From contig JANDJZ010000125.1 of NCBI GenBank assembly GCA_027943245.1, forward strand, positions 53,977 to 117,976: a stretch of DNA of 64,000 nucleotides. Reading direction: 5' to 3'. Source of the DNA: Acanthamoeba sp. SK_2022b (taxonomy: Eukaryota > Discosea > Longamoebia > Acanthamoebidae). Under the pieces are notes generated by a model that was not told where the DNA came from, ran no database searches, and worked only from the letters and a program-made list of their open reading frames with translations. Below are positions 10,510 to 20,079 of this stretch, piece by piece (positions within the stretch are counted from its first letter, which is position 1; each line of letters starts with the position of its first letter). The translations under genes and the position numbers were made by a program.

Positions 10510-11076
10510 CTCGGCACTCCCTACTTTCTATTGGCGTTTTTCTTACAAGAATGCCTTACAATCTTCCAAAGCATGCCATCCAGTTGTTGATTTGCCTATC
10601 TCCTTTGTGGTTTAGGGCTGGTGGCCCTTGCAGACCAGATGAGATGAGACAAAAATGGAGATCATGAGACTGTTTCCAGTATCTCAATACATATCATAAC
10701 ATGTCCATTACACATGGAAAGGTCAGCTCAACAAACAAGGGTCTGTAACGCCCAGCAACAACAAGCAATACAGGCACCAGTGATAAGGAAGGGCAGGATG
10801 AGCTCGCATGTGATTCATGAGCACCACCACAGGCACAACCTCCAAACAGCTCTGGCCCTCAACTGGCATCGTTATTGCACGGACCTTTCCTTTTCTTCTA
10901 GCTGGAAACTTAATTTGGCATATCTAATTTACTCCGGACCTTGGGAGTTTGTGCCTGTCGTCGACACAGAAACAGCCCGCACGTGTCACACACGGACGGG
11001 CACACGCAAGGTTAGTGATCATTTATTGTTTTTAAAATCGCATCTGTTTCAGACTGGTAGTCCATCGCCCCAGCAT
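10510..11076. other. Intergenic, presumed promoter of ceramide synthase
   Basis: About 570 bp between the lipid kinase stop and the ceramide synthase start. It is AT-richer than the genes. An open frame from 10714 runs into the ceramide synthase first exon but its upstream part shows no recognisable protein. I see no other feature. Confidence 0.4.
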
Positions 11077-12735
11077 ATGGCTTCGCCGCACGTGTTCTCG
11101 ACCGTCGAGATCTTTGCCGGACGCGTCGTACCCCATGGCTACTACAAGATGATCCATCGCGAATCGTGGTGTGCCGATTCGGCATTCTACATTCGCATGG
11201 TGGGGTTTGCGGTCTTTTTCACCTTGCTTCGACTTGCGGTGGCTCGCTGGGTGGTCAAAGTACGCTAAGCCGCCATCTCCTCTCAAATTTTTGCTGGTGT
11301 TCTGCAGATTGTTCCAATCTGATTCAATTAAATCTCTGCCATGATTAGCCTCTCGGCAAGCCACTGAATCTCAAGGCGTCGAACTACACAAAGCTCGAGG
11401 AGGCGATCATGCAAGTGGGCTTTTACACTTGGGGTTGGACCTACAATGCTGCCTTCCTGCTCAAGCAGGACTGGTTCTGGAACCCCATCATAAGCTTCCT
11501 CGACAATTTCCCCCGCCAGGCCAATGAGTGCGTCATCACAGACACTAACCTCCTTCACCCATCTTGACGAACGCGATTCCAATTCCACATATGGTCGCCG
11601 CACTTGCGCGCAACGTGCTCATGGTCCTCCTCTCCTGTGCAGGCCAGAGATTGGCTTTTACTACTCGCTGCAGATCGGGTGGTACTTGCACGGTGTCTAC
11701 ACCCACTTCTTCCTCGACACGAAGAAGAGCGACTTCGCCATTATGATCGTGCACCACGTCGTGACGCTGTCCCTCCTCTATGGTGCCTACGTCGTAGGGT
11801 ACGCCTAGCGCCTCCTGCTGCTCCCTCTTCTCGTCGCGCCGGCTTCCACATCCACACCCATCCACCCACGTGGCCGAACAAAGGCGCTCCCCGCACTCAC
11901 TCACTTCGATTCCATGTTGGCTTGTGTGTGCGCAGTTACTTCCGCGTCGGCATGCTGGTGATGTTCAGCATGGACGTCTGTGACACGTTCCTGTACTCGG
12001 CCAAGATCCTCAAGATCGTCAAGTCTGGGGGCAAGGTGGACTATCCCTCGGCCGTGTACTACATCGGCTTCGGCATGATCCCCATCTCCTGGTAATGCGC
12101 CTGTCCTCTCTCGAGTACCTTACGTTTGGTCCTTTTACGCCGGCGGCCGCTGACCTCGTTCGTTCGTTGGTGTGTTTCTTCTTCTTCGTCGTCGTCGTCA
12201 AAGGTTCTTCTTCCGTCTGGTCTACTTCCCGTTCGTGGTCATGCGAACGACGGCGGTCGACGCGTTCGTTGCCTCGGGCTACGAGAACGCCGACGGATGG
12301 GCGCCCTTCAACATCCTCCTGCTCATTCTCCTCTGTCTCAACGTACGCATGCTCACACACCATCACCACAACGGCGTTTCCTTGAAGTTGAGGATGTGCT
12401 TGCTCACCCTTCGCCTTCTCCTTTCAAACAGACGTGGTGGTTCTCCATCATCGCAAAGATCATGTGGCGATCGATCACGGCCCAAAGTCTCCAGGCGCTC
12501 GACGACATCAGAGAAAAGGAGGCATCCACGGAACTCTCGGCTGACATGGGAACGAGCGAAGGTGAGAAACACAAGACACATCAGAAGCGTGCGCCGAGCG
12601 AGGTACTCCTTCCTCCGCTCTCTCTTTCTCTTCTCCCCTTTTCTCTCCCGCTTCCTTGATGGCCTAACCCCCAACCCCTGCTCGTCCTGTGGTTTGCAGC
12701 AGAACAAGAAGAAGACACCAAAGAAGAACCAGTAA
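11077..12735 (+). CDS. Ceramide synthase, TRAM-LAG1-CLN8 domain (copy 1)
   Basis: About six exons from MASPHVFSTVEIF. The LAG1 signature is clear: FYYSLQIGWYLHGVYTHFF, IMIVHHVVTLSLLYGAYV with the paired His, and MDVCDTFLYSAKILK. Further helices are YPSAVYYIGFGMIPISW, FRLVYFPFVVMRTTAVD and FNILLLILLCLNTWWF. The C-terminus is charged (NKKKTPKKNQ), a cytosolic ER-type tail. The enzyme N-acylates a sphingoid base with acyl-CoA to make (dihydro)ceramide in the ER. No homeobox-like domain is seen. The 3' half, introns included, is repeated in inverted orientation at the right edge of the window. Confidence 0.93.
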
Positions 12736-12982
12736 GCCAACCAAACGAAACCGAAGAGAAGAGAAGGGATGAGGGAGAGAGAAGAGTTGGATACCACCAC
12801 CACACGGCGTGGCGAAGTGCCTCGCTATCGCGGTCCCCTCATTTTTTAATTATTTTTTTTGTCTTTTTACGTTTGTACACCACTGCAACAAGGACACCCC
12901 AGATGCTCCTCCTTCTCCCCACACAAACAACTCGTCTACGCGCTATTTGGGTTGAATTCTGAGGCACGCACGCAAAACCGCC
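11757..12982 (+). repeat. Inverted segmental duplication, copy 1
   Basis: Matches the complement of ~62842-64000. Similarity covers exons, introns and about 240 bp past the stop, and fades near 12982 after TTGGGTTGAATT.TGAGGCA. The left limit is set only by the window end at 64000. This copy has an extra ~70 bp in its 3' flank and a few small indels in introns. Confidence 0.9.
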
Positions 12983-13261
12983 GAGGTTGATGCGCGTGGT
13001 ATTGTGGTGTTGCCTTCATCTTCGAAGAGGCACTGTAGTGCATCGCCCAATCCCAATCAAAGAATTGAAAAGACTCCGAACGGAAAGCCCAACTCGTCTG
13101 GGCTTTTGCGTACCCTTCGGCTGGCAACCTTGTTGTTTGCTTTCTTCTGCTGTACACTGCGCTGAGACCTTGTTACACCACTGCTACGACTAGCTTTTTT
13201 ATTTGGGCGAGCGGACAAGTGGCGAGACCGCTACAAGAAGCATCAAAGCTCTTGCAACGGC
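12983..13261. other. Intergenic with a short hairpin
   Basis: No gene is visible. A perfect 8-bp stem (AAAGCCCA at 13084-13091 pairing with TGGGCTTT at 13099-13106, 7-nt loop) ends in a T run, resembling a bacterial terminator, but nothing else supports that role in this eukaryotic setting. Confidence 0.35.
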
Positions 13262-14683
13262 ATGCAGTCTTCAACGGCGGCTCCGCCCCGCCCCAATATG
13301 AGCGGGGGTGGTCCCACACGACGCCTCTCATGGACCAACATCGCCCTCATAGGGGGCGTAGCGTCGTGCTCTGCCGAAGCTCTCACTTACCCCCTCGGTA
13401 CAAACTCTTTCTCTCCTTGATGCCTTTCTCCCTCTCTACGTGGTGTGGTGCTGACTCCAGTCGCCTCTTTAAGACTGGGCCAAGACGCGGCAGCAGCTGC
13501 ATTACAATACTGGGTGCGCCTCTCCCTCTGCTATGCTCTTCTCTCTACGCACGCGAGATGGGTCTCGGAGTGCTGATGGGTGGGCGTCGTTTGACCGTGC
13601 GCAGGGGCAAGTGGCTGGGGATGAGCGAAGCGGTGCGACAGGGAGTGAGGCAGGGCGGGCTGCGCAAGGTGTTCTCGGGCATGGAGGCGGCCCTGTTGCG
13701 GCAGGCCATTTACGGCACGCTCAAGATCACCCTCTACGAGACCTTCAAGGCCCGCTTCGGCCCGGCCCACGCCAAGGGCTCCTCCAAGGCGCAGCCGTCG
13801 ATGACCGTATCGGTCCTCTCCGGCGCGGCGGCGGGAGGCCTCTCGGCCGCCGTGGCCAGCCCGACCGATCTCATCAAAGTGCGAATGCAGGGGGAGGGCA
13901 TGATGCAGGAGCGACGGGCCTACCGCTCCTTCCCCTCGGCCGTGATCACGATCGTGCGCAAGGAGGGCCTCGCTGGCCTCTACAAGGGCTGGATACCTAC
14001 CGCGCAGCGGTACGCTCGCCACATCGTTTCTGTTTTTTTAATATATATTTCTTTATCTTTATGATTTTATTGATAATTAAAATGGGTGTGCGGTGCGGGG
14101 TTGGTGTGCAGAGCGGTCATGATCGGCATCCTCACGCTTCCCACGTACGACTTGGCCAAGCGGGTGCTGATCACGCACTGCGCTCGCGAGGACGGCATGG
14201 GAACTCACTTCATCGCCAGCTTCTTGAGCGGAGGTGCGTCCGGCTTCTTCGCCAATGCATTTTATTTTTTAATTCGATTTTTTAAAAAAAACAATTATAA
14301 GTATTAATATTGATGGCTCACGCTCGTGTGGTGCGATGGGGCAGTGGTGTCGTCACTTGGCTCGCAGCCGATCGACGTGATCAAGTCGCGAATCATGCAC
14401 CAGCCTCTCCAGCGGGTGGGCGACCGCATGACCGGCACTCTCTACGCCAACTCGTTCGACTGCCTGCTCAAGACTACCAAGCAGGAGGGCGTGCTGGCCC
14501 TGTGGAAGGGTACCTCTCACCCTCCTCTGTTCTCCCTTCTCATCTGCCGGCAAGTCTTGACCACGAGAATGCTGAACGCGGCTCCCAACAGGCACACTGC
14601 CGACGTTCATGCGGAGTGGGCCGTGGCTGGTCGTCTTCTGGTGCTGTTATGAACAGCTCAAAGACGTCGCCTCGCGGCAGTGA
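13262..14683 (+). CDS. Mitochondrial carrier, UCP4-like (SLC25)
   Basis: Multi-exon. Repeat 1 begins NIALIGGVASCSAEALTYPL. Repeat 2 has SGAAAGGLSAAVASPTDLIK then VRMQGEG and EGLAGLYKGWIPTAQRA, followed by ILTLPTYDLAKRVLI. Repeat 3 has LGSQPIDVIKSRIMHQPLQR, ALWKGTLPTFMRSGPW and FWCCYEQLKD. SPTDLIKVRMQ, LPTYDLAK and QPIDVIKSRIM are typical of the uncoupling-protein branch, with UCP4 closest by eye. It sits in the inner mitochondrial membrane and exchanges metabolites or protons. The first-repeat signature after PL is not the usual D..K.R: the best splice gives PLVASLRLGQ. The first two introns are the least certain part. Confidence 0.85.
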
Positions 14684-15018
14684 CACCCCTCCCCCTTGTA
14701 CATACTACTCGTCTTCGTCCATCAAAGAGCAAGCGAAGCCACTTTGCACATCAGTCGATCGAGACTCTCAACCCGTGCGCCCAAACCGGTTGGGCGCGGG
14801 CTTCATTGGGGCAGTCGCTCCGCAATTCGCTACGGGGGGGTCTGGCGTGTCTCATCTTCTCATCTTCGACACATGCCCCAGGAGGAAGTCAGCGGGATGA
14901 CCTTGGTTGGCGTTGGCTTTTCAGGGAGACGCGGATGACAGCTGTCCATCGTCGGGTCACTTGCCTGTGGCGCCTGTAGCTGAATACTTGCATAAAGACA
15001 CCCTTGTTCGGAGGCACC
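14684..15018. other. Intergenic, presumed promoter of TM2 gene
   Basis: 335 bp with no recognisable coding or RNA feature; small open frames here share no family motif. Confidence 0.3.
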
Positions 15019-15944
15019 ATGAGGAAAGCGTTGCTGTCGGTTGTGGCGGTGGCCTTCCTCACCCTCTCCCTGTTCATCAGTCGGGCGAGCAGTGAGTACA
15101 ACCACATCGTGAGCGACGGCGAGGGCGGTGGGCGGTGCACGACTGACAACGATTGTAACAACAACGGCGAGTGCATGGCCCTCCCGAGGGCGAGCGACGA
15201 CGATTCTGAAGAAGGCGACGACGACAAAAGAGGCATATGTCGCTGCGATGAACGCTACGCAGGTGCGCCCTGTCCATCTAATGCCGGAGAGCCTTTTAGA
15301 CTGAATGCGCAAGTGTAGGGGCCTGGTGTCAGCACAGGCGCAAGAACAAGCTCACCGCATTCCTGCTGTCGATACTGCTGGGACCCGTGGGGGCCGATCG
15401 GTTCTACCTTGGGTTCATTGGCGTACGCCTTCTGGCCTGCTCGCTTGGGTCTGTGTTGTTGTAGCGACTCTGAAGCTCTCTCGTTTCTACCAGCTGGGGT
15501 CGCTCAAGCTGATCCTGAACTTGTTTGGCTGTCTGCCCGCCTGCATCGCGAACTGGTCGTCGGTGTGGATGAGCAGAAGGCGCGTTGGTCCCTTCTCGAA
15601 TCCGGTTGGGGCGGTGACCGCGAGACTGACATCGATGACCACCCATAGACGCAGGTACTTGACGATCGACGAGGGAGTGGCCTTAATGGAATACGACGAC
15701 GGCGTGTCGACCGAGGCCTACCTCTGCTGGACGGCCGGCAACTGCATCTCGTGCTTCCTCACCCTGGGAGCGCTGGCCTGGTGGCTCACCGACTGGATCC
15801 TCATTCTCAAAGGTGACCTCTCCGCACGTCTTGTTGAACCTGTCCCGTGCTTGGTCACTCATTCCCTCGCCTGTCTCTGTGGCGTGGTCGTGGCCAGACG
15901 TGTTGCACGATGCCGATGGTCACGGCCTGTACGACAACATGTAA
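15019..15944 (+). CDS. EGF-like/TM2-domain membrane protein
   Basis: Starts with a signal peptide (MRKALLSVVAVAFLTLSLFI..ASS). A single EGF-like module follows: CTTDNDCNNNGECM, an acidic insert, then ICRCDERYAGAPC. Downstream exons encode a TM2 domain: KLTAFLLSILLGPVGADRFY then LGF, LGSLKLILNLFGCLPACIAN, and later LGALAWWLTDWILILK with its typical WW..DW. The end DVLHDADGHGLYDNM joins by a clean intron at 15814-15898. The function of TM2 proteins in amoebae is unknown. The EGF and TM2 parts are out of frame around 15300: the only in-frame join I find is a 20-nt intron (gtgtag...gtgtcag), which is implausibly short, so a sequence error or another splice is possible. Confidence 0.72.
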
Positions 15945-16029
15945 CCGGCCACACCCGTTGGGGTAGCTTTACCTGCTTATATTTAGATGTAAATAGATCA
16001 TTGCCGTTTGTTACGTTCGAATGGAGGGG

Positions 16030-17886
16030 TCAATCATCGGGATAGGCCTCGTGCATGCGCTGGAGTACGAGATCGCGAACGTGGCGCATGTCCTCCTCCA
16101 TGTTGGCAGGAGCGAAGCCGCTCGCCGTGTCGTTGATCTCCAAGATGTAGTCCTTGCCGTCCTTGCCGTGAATCGCGTCCTGCATAAGTCGGACACGAGT
16201 CATAATGAAATAATTTGTAATTAATTCATATAAAGGAAAATAATAGATATAAAAAAAGAAAAATATATTACTTGGTGGACGTACGACGGTGAGGATGTCC
16301 ATGCCGCCGAACAGCTTGCCGCACTCCTCGGCCCACTCGCGGAAGGTGTCGGTCACCTCGATCTCCTCGAGCACGCACGTGCCCACGTTGCCTTTCCAGT
16401 TGGAGTTCATGCGCTTGTAGGCGCGCAGATGCGTGCCGATCTTCTGCACGCGAATGTCGTACTCACGATCCTCGACCAGCTTCTCTAGCGTCACGTAGTC
16501 CTTGTGGAGTGCCACCACACTAGATATGACACACATTACAACACACGAGAAAGCATGCTCAGCGATCTCGTGGCTGTGATGTTTGGCCTTGTTGAAGCGT
16601 GGTCGTGGCGGTACCCTCGGAAGTCGCCAAAGTCATCGGCCGTTTGGAAGCGCATCTTGCCGTAGCCGGCCTCCGCCGAGCCGATCTTGGCCACCAAGGG
16701 GAAGTCGGGAGTGAAGCGCATCGCTAGTCCACATAAATAACAACACAGAACACAGCGTGGAATGAGCAGACGGTCAACACACCTCTTCCCCCCCGAGGTC
16801 CGGCTCGCACCTTTGGCGTGCGAGTAATAGCTCATGGGGATCAGCGGAAACTTCTCCTTGCCCTGCGCACATACGCACACGATCGGTGAAGGCAGGGCGT
16901 GAGCTTCGCTCTGGATGACATGAAGAGGGGCGCGTGGCTGCGCATATGTCTGCGTAGGCGGAGGAGAAGGGGGAGCCGCACCAGCGTCTTTTGGACTCGG
17001 CGCAGCGCGGCATAGACGGCTGGCCTCTCCAATCCCTGCACAAACAACAGCGCCAACAGACAGACAGCGATCATTACCCCGATTGCCATCGCCGCCAGCG
17101 AAGCGTTTGGGGGGGGGGTAGGGGTGCCTGGTGAATGCTGTCGATCGAATTGACCGCGGGGACGCTGTTCCGCGACGTGCAGATGATGGGGTCAGTTGTC
17201 TCTGCGGTTGTGTGCGGGAGAAAGACTGGCTGGCTCGTTGTACCCGGCGAAGAGAAGGCCATAGAGGGCGTTGGTGTAGAGCTCATCTTCGCACAAGCCT
17301 CGCACGAGCTGTCTCACTAGGACAAAGTCTGGGCACGCGACACACAACGACAGTATAAACCAATTGTAAGAATGGTTACAATGTATCGGCAAGAGAGCCT
17401 ATGAAGGTGGCGAGTACCAGGTTGGCACACTTTTGTCTCCTATTTCGAAGGCGACCAGCAGTCAGGCGGAGTGATGGTAAAAGGAAGCAGAGAAAGAATG
17501 GAACAGAAGAGAGAGAGAGTGACCTTCTTGGCAGTGAGAAAGTTGACGAGCGCTTGCCCGTTGCTTTCGGCCTGCACGATCATATCCTTCCATTCACATT
17601 GCTCGACCTTCAACCCTGTACGCAACGTTTGTAATTCTTTTTTTCGCAGATATGCAAGAAAAACCGTAATTAAACAGAAGGGGGGACCTTGCACGGAGCC
17701 AAAGAGGGGCGCCCAGTCGCGGGAGTCAGAGTCAATGACGAGGAGAGTGCGCTGGGCCTTGGTCGAGTAGACCGGCGCGTCTGCCTTGCTCTCGCTGCCC
17801 GCACCACTTTTCTTGTCCTTCCCCTTTTTGTCCTTGCTCTTCTTCTTCTCGTCCTTGTTCTTGCTCTTCTTCGTTAGGCCCAGCAT
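16030..17886 (-). CDS. Synapsin-like ATP-grasp protein
   Basis: The gene starts MLGLTKKSKNKDEKKKSK, a Lys-rich head. Exons then follow the synapsin C domain in order: TLLVIDSDSRDWAPLF, LKVEQCEWKDMIV, PDFVLVRQLVRGL and LYGLLFAG, VPAVNSIDSIHQ, LERPAVYAALRRVQKTL, KFPLIPMSYYSHAK, FPLVAKIGSAEAGYGKMRF, VVALHKDYVTLEKLVEDREY then DIRVQKIGTHLRAY, NSNWKGNVGTCVLEEI, FGGMDILTV and IHGKDGKDYILEINDTASGF. Each block has an obvious counterpart in animal synapsin. In animals the domain binds ATP and Ca2+ and coats synaptic vesicles. No N-terminal phosphorylated A domain or Pro-rich tail is seen. A membrane-trafficking role is only a guess. Convergent with the TM2 gene, 85 bp apart. Confidence 0.88.
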
Positions 17887-18013
17887 TCTTGTCCTTCACT
17901 TGTGCGAACTCGCAACCGTTGTGTGAACTTTAAACAAGTAACCAAATAGCCACCCAACCACACCAAAGACCCTTTTTAAGTGAAGAGTAGCCAACGCGCG
18001 CGTTGCGTTCGGC

Positions 18014-19409
18014 CTAAACGTGAAAGATGTCCTTTCGGATGTGCTTGAGCGAGGGCAGCGCTTCCCGGTACTTGCCCAGGAGGGAGAGGTCCAGCTTGCC
18101 GTACACGATCTCCTCGCCATCGCCGCCTTCGGCAACGACCTGATGAGCCCGAACACGACCATGATACTAATGAACACGAAGCCGAAGGTGCAGAAGAACG
18201 TGAAAGACAGCAATAGGTTGAGCAGTCGTACGTCGCCCCATGGGTCGAGGATCAGCGAGTGGCCCCACGACTTGAACTTGTTGGGTGCCGTGCCAACCTG
18301 GTTAGGGGCCAGCACGAAGCACTGGTTCTCGATCGCTCGTGCCTTCAGCAGGTGCAGCCAGTGCTTCTGCCCCGTGCCGTAGCTGCACGCCAAACCAAGT
18401 GGGGACCACATGTGACGCCGGACGTTAGCAACAACCGTCAGTGACAGTTCGTCCGTGCGTTGGGGCCAGGTGAGCGCACTTGAATGCGGCCGGGAGGCAG
18501 AGGATGTCCATTCCTTGCTTGGCCAGATCGCGGAAGAGCTCGGGGAAGCGAAGGTCGTAGCACACCGACAGGCCCAGCTTGCCGAATGGGGAACCGATCG
18601 TGGCCGTCTGCCGTGCGCACATAATTTCCAAAATAAAATAAAATAAAAGTATTAAAAAATAGCCAATAAAAGGCACACGGCAGTTGGAATGCATAAGCGA
18701 GGGGGAGTTCGAACCTCCTTGCCCGATGAGATAAGAGCCGACTCCTGGAAGTCGACCACGCCAGGCACGCAGACGTCAAACAGGTGGATCTTGCGGTACC
18801 GCGCGGCCAGGTCGCCTGCGGGTACGGGAGCGCGGAGAAGAGGAAGTGAGATGGGGTGCAGATATGTTTGTGAGATGGAGCAGAGTCACTGACCTGAATC
18901 GGAGAAGAGCACGGCGGTGTTGTAGAGTTTGCCGGGCTGGCCCTCCACGGGCTCGATCATGGAACCGCCCAGCAGCCACACGCCGAGCTCCTTCGCCAGG
19001 CCCGCCCAGCGCTGCGAAATAGGACCGTTCGGTATGGGCTCCGCGTACTTGGGCATCTGCTCTCGCGGCAGCATCGTCCTAGGCACAGTTTCATTTTAAT
19101 GATTAAATAAATAAATAAATAAATTGATTTAAAAATAGGTGAGAGAAACCGGTAGAGCTCGGGGAGAAGTATGAACTGGGCCCCATTGCGGGCAGCCTCA
19201 CGCACAAAGCTCTCGGCCTTGGCCTGATTATCGTCGGGATTGGCGGACTCGCTGTGGAATTGAATCAACGCAACGCTTAATGGCTGTGTCGCTTCCGTTG
19301 AAGATGCCACTGACCGCCTGAATACCGCTGTGGCATGCAGCGTGCCACATGGAAGCCTGGACGAGGTGAAGAGGCGGAGACCTGCCGCGCTCACCCCAGA
19401 CCTCTGCAT
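18014..19409 (-). CDS. Mitochondrial nitrilase-family amidase (NIT1/NIT2-like)
   Basis: The first exon opens with MQRSGVSAAGLRLFTSSRLP, Arg/Ser-rich with no acids for ~35 residues: a mitochondrial presequence. The carbon-nitrogen hydrolase triad is complete: Glu in FILLPELYR, Lys in ARYRKIHLFDV, Cys in LSVCYDLRFPELFRDLAKQG. Later exons give WLHLLKARAIENQCFVLAPN and KSWGHSLILDPWGDV, ending LPSLKHIRKDIFHV. CYDLRFPELF and the 'LRARAIENQ..V' block fit NIT1 (deaminated-glutathione amidase) slightly better than NIT2 (omega-amidase); I cannot separate them firmly. The start codon is 66 bp from that of the divergent small gene. Confidence 0.88.
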
Positions 19410-19475
19410 GGTGCGTTTTGTGTTCTTTTTTCTCTTTTCTTTTTCTGATTATAATAAGAAAAAGAAACACCCAAG
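19410..19475. promoter_or_regulatory. 66-bp head-to-head intergenic region
   Basis: Separates the nitrilase ATG (-) from the small unknown gene ATG (+). It is strongly pyrimidine-rich on the + strand (long T/C runs) followed by an A-rich block, so core promoters must be compressed or overlap. Confidence 0.45.
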
Positions 19476-19946
19476 ATGAAGGTGATCGTGCACGTAAGGG
19501 AAAAGGTGGTGCAGGTTCAGTGCGGCCCCGGCACGCAACGCCTCAAGTGGCTCGGCCACGTTGGTATCGACAATCGCCTGATGATCTATCCCTTTGCTGG
19601 ATGAATGACAACACTGCTCTCATTGCATTGCAGGCATTGCCCGATACGACAACAACAATGGCATGGAGCTTGGTACCCAGCACTTCCCCCCAACTATTTT
19701 ATAATTATTATTGTCATTTATATTTATATCTCCTGTCAGGCACACCAAAGGCGATTAAGGCAGAAGACGGAGCACTGCTCGACATGAACGCCGTCATCCG
19801 CGACACGCTCAAAGACGACGCCCACGTGTGGGTCCTCATCCGAGGTCGCCTTCTCTCTCTCTCTCTCTCTGTGCTCTCTTTGCGGCTGTCCTCCTTGCCC
19901 TCACCTCGTTCCGTGTGCAGATGACGAGGTGCTCCCCGCCGTGTGA
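19476..19946 (+). CDS. Small conserved-looking protein, unrecognised
   Basis: Four short exons splice cleanly into about 85 aa: MKVIVHVREKVVQVQCGPGT, QRLKWLGHV|GIARYDNNN, GMELG|TPKAIKAEDG, then ALLDMNAVIRDTL, HVWVLIR|DDEVLPAV. Three gt..ag introns all keep one frame, which argues for a real gene. Alternating beta-strand-like hydrophobics (VIVHV, VVQVQ, VWVLI) suggest a beta-grasp or ubiquitin-like fold. I do not recognise the family. The third intron and 3' flank carry CT microsatellites. Confidence 0.6.
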
Positions 19947-20079
19947 TAACCCGGGCCAGACATCTCTCTCTCTCTCTTTTGATTTTCTCGCTGGCCATCA
20001 ACTCTTGATAGCCAGTCCTTATGTACATACAGTGTGTAGCTCTCCACGTTCTCGCTCGCTCTCTCTCTCTCTCTCGGCT

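Noticed and set aside
12172..12735. 187-aa frame through the ceramide synthase 3' region
   Set aside because: Reads through two introns; the spliced reading restores conserved LAG1 sequence and the same introns recur in copy 2.
13084..13106. Hairpin plus T run resembling a Rho-independent terminator
   Set aside because: The setting is eukaryotic and no transcript ends here by other evidence; an 8-bp stem of this kind can arise by chance.
18690..18730. tRNA T-arm-like sequence with GTTCGAAC
   Set aside because: It falls at an exon/intron edge of the nitrilase gene (SSGKE followed by a gttcga donor), and no matching A box, anticodon arm or acceptor stem is found.
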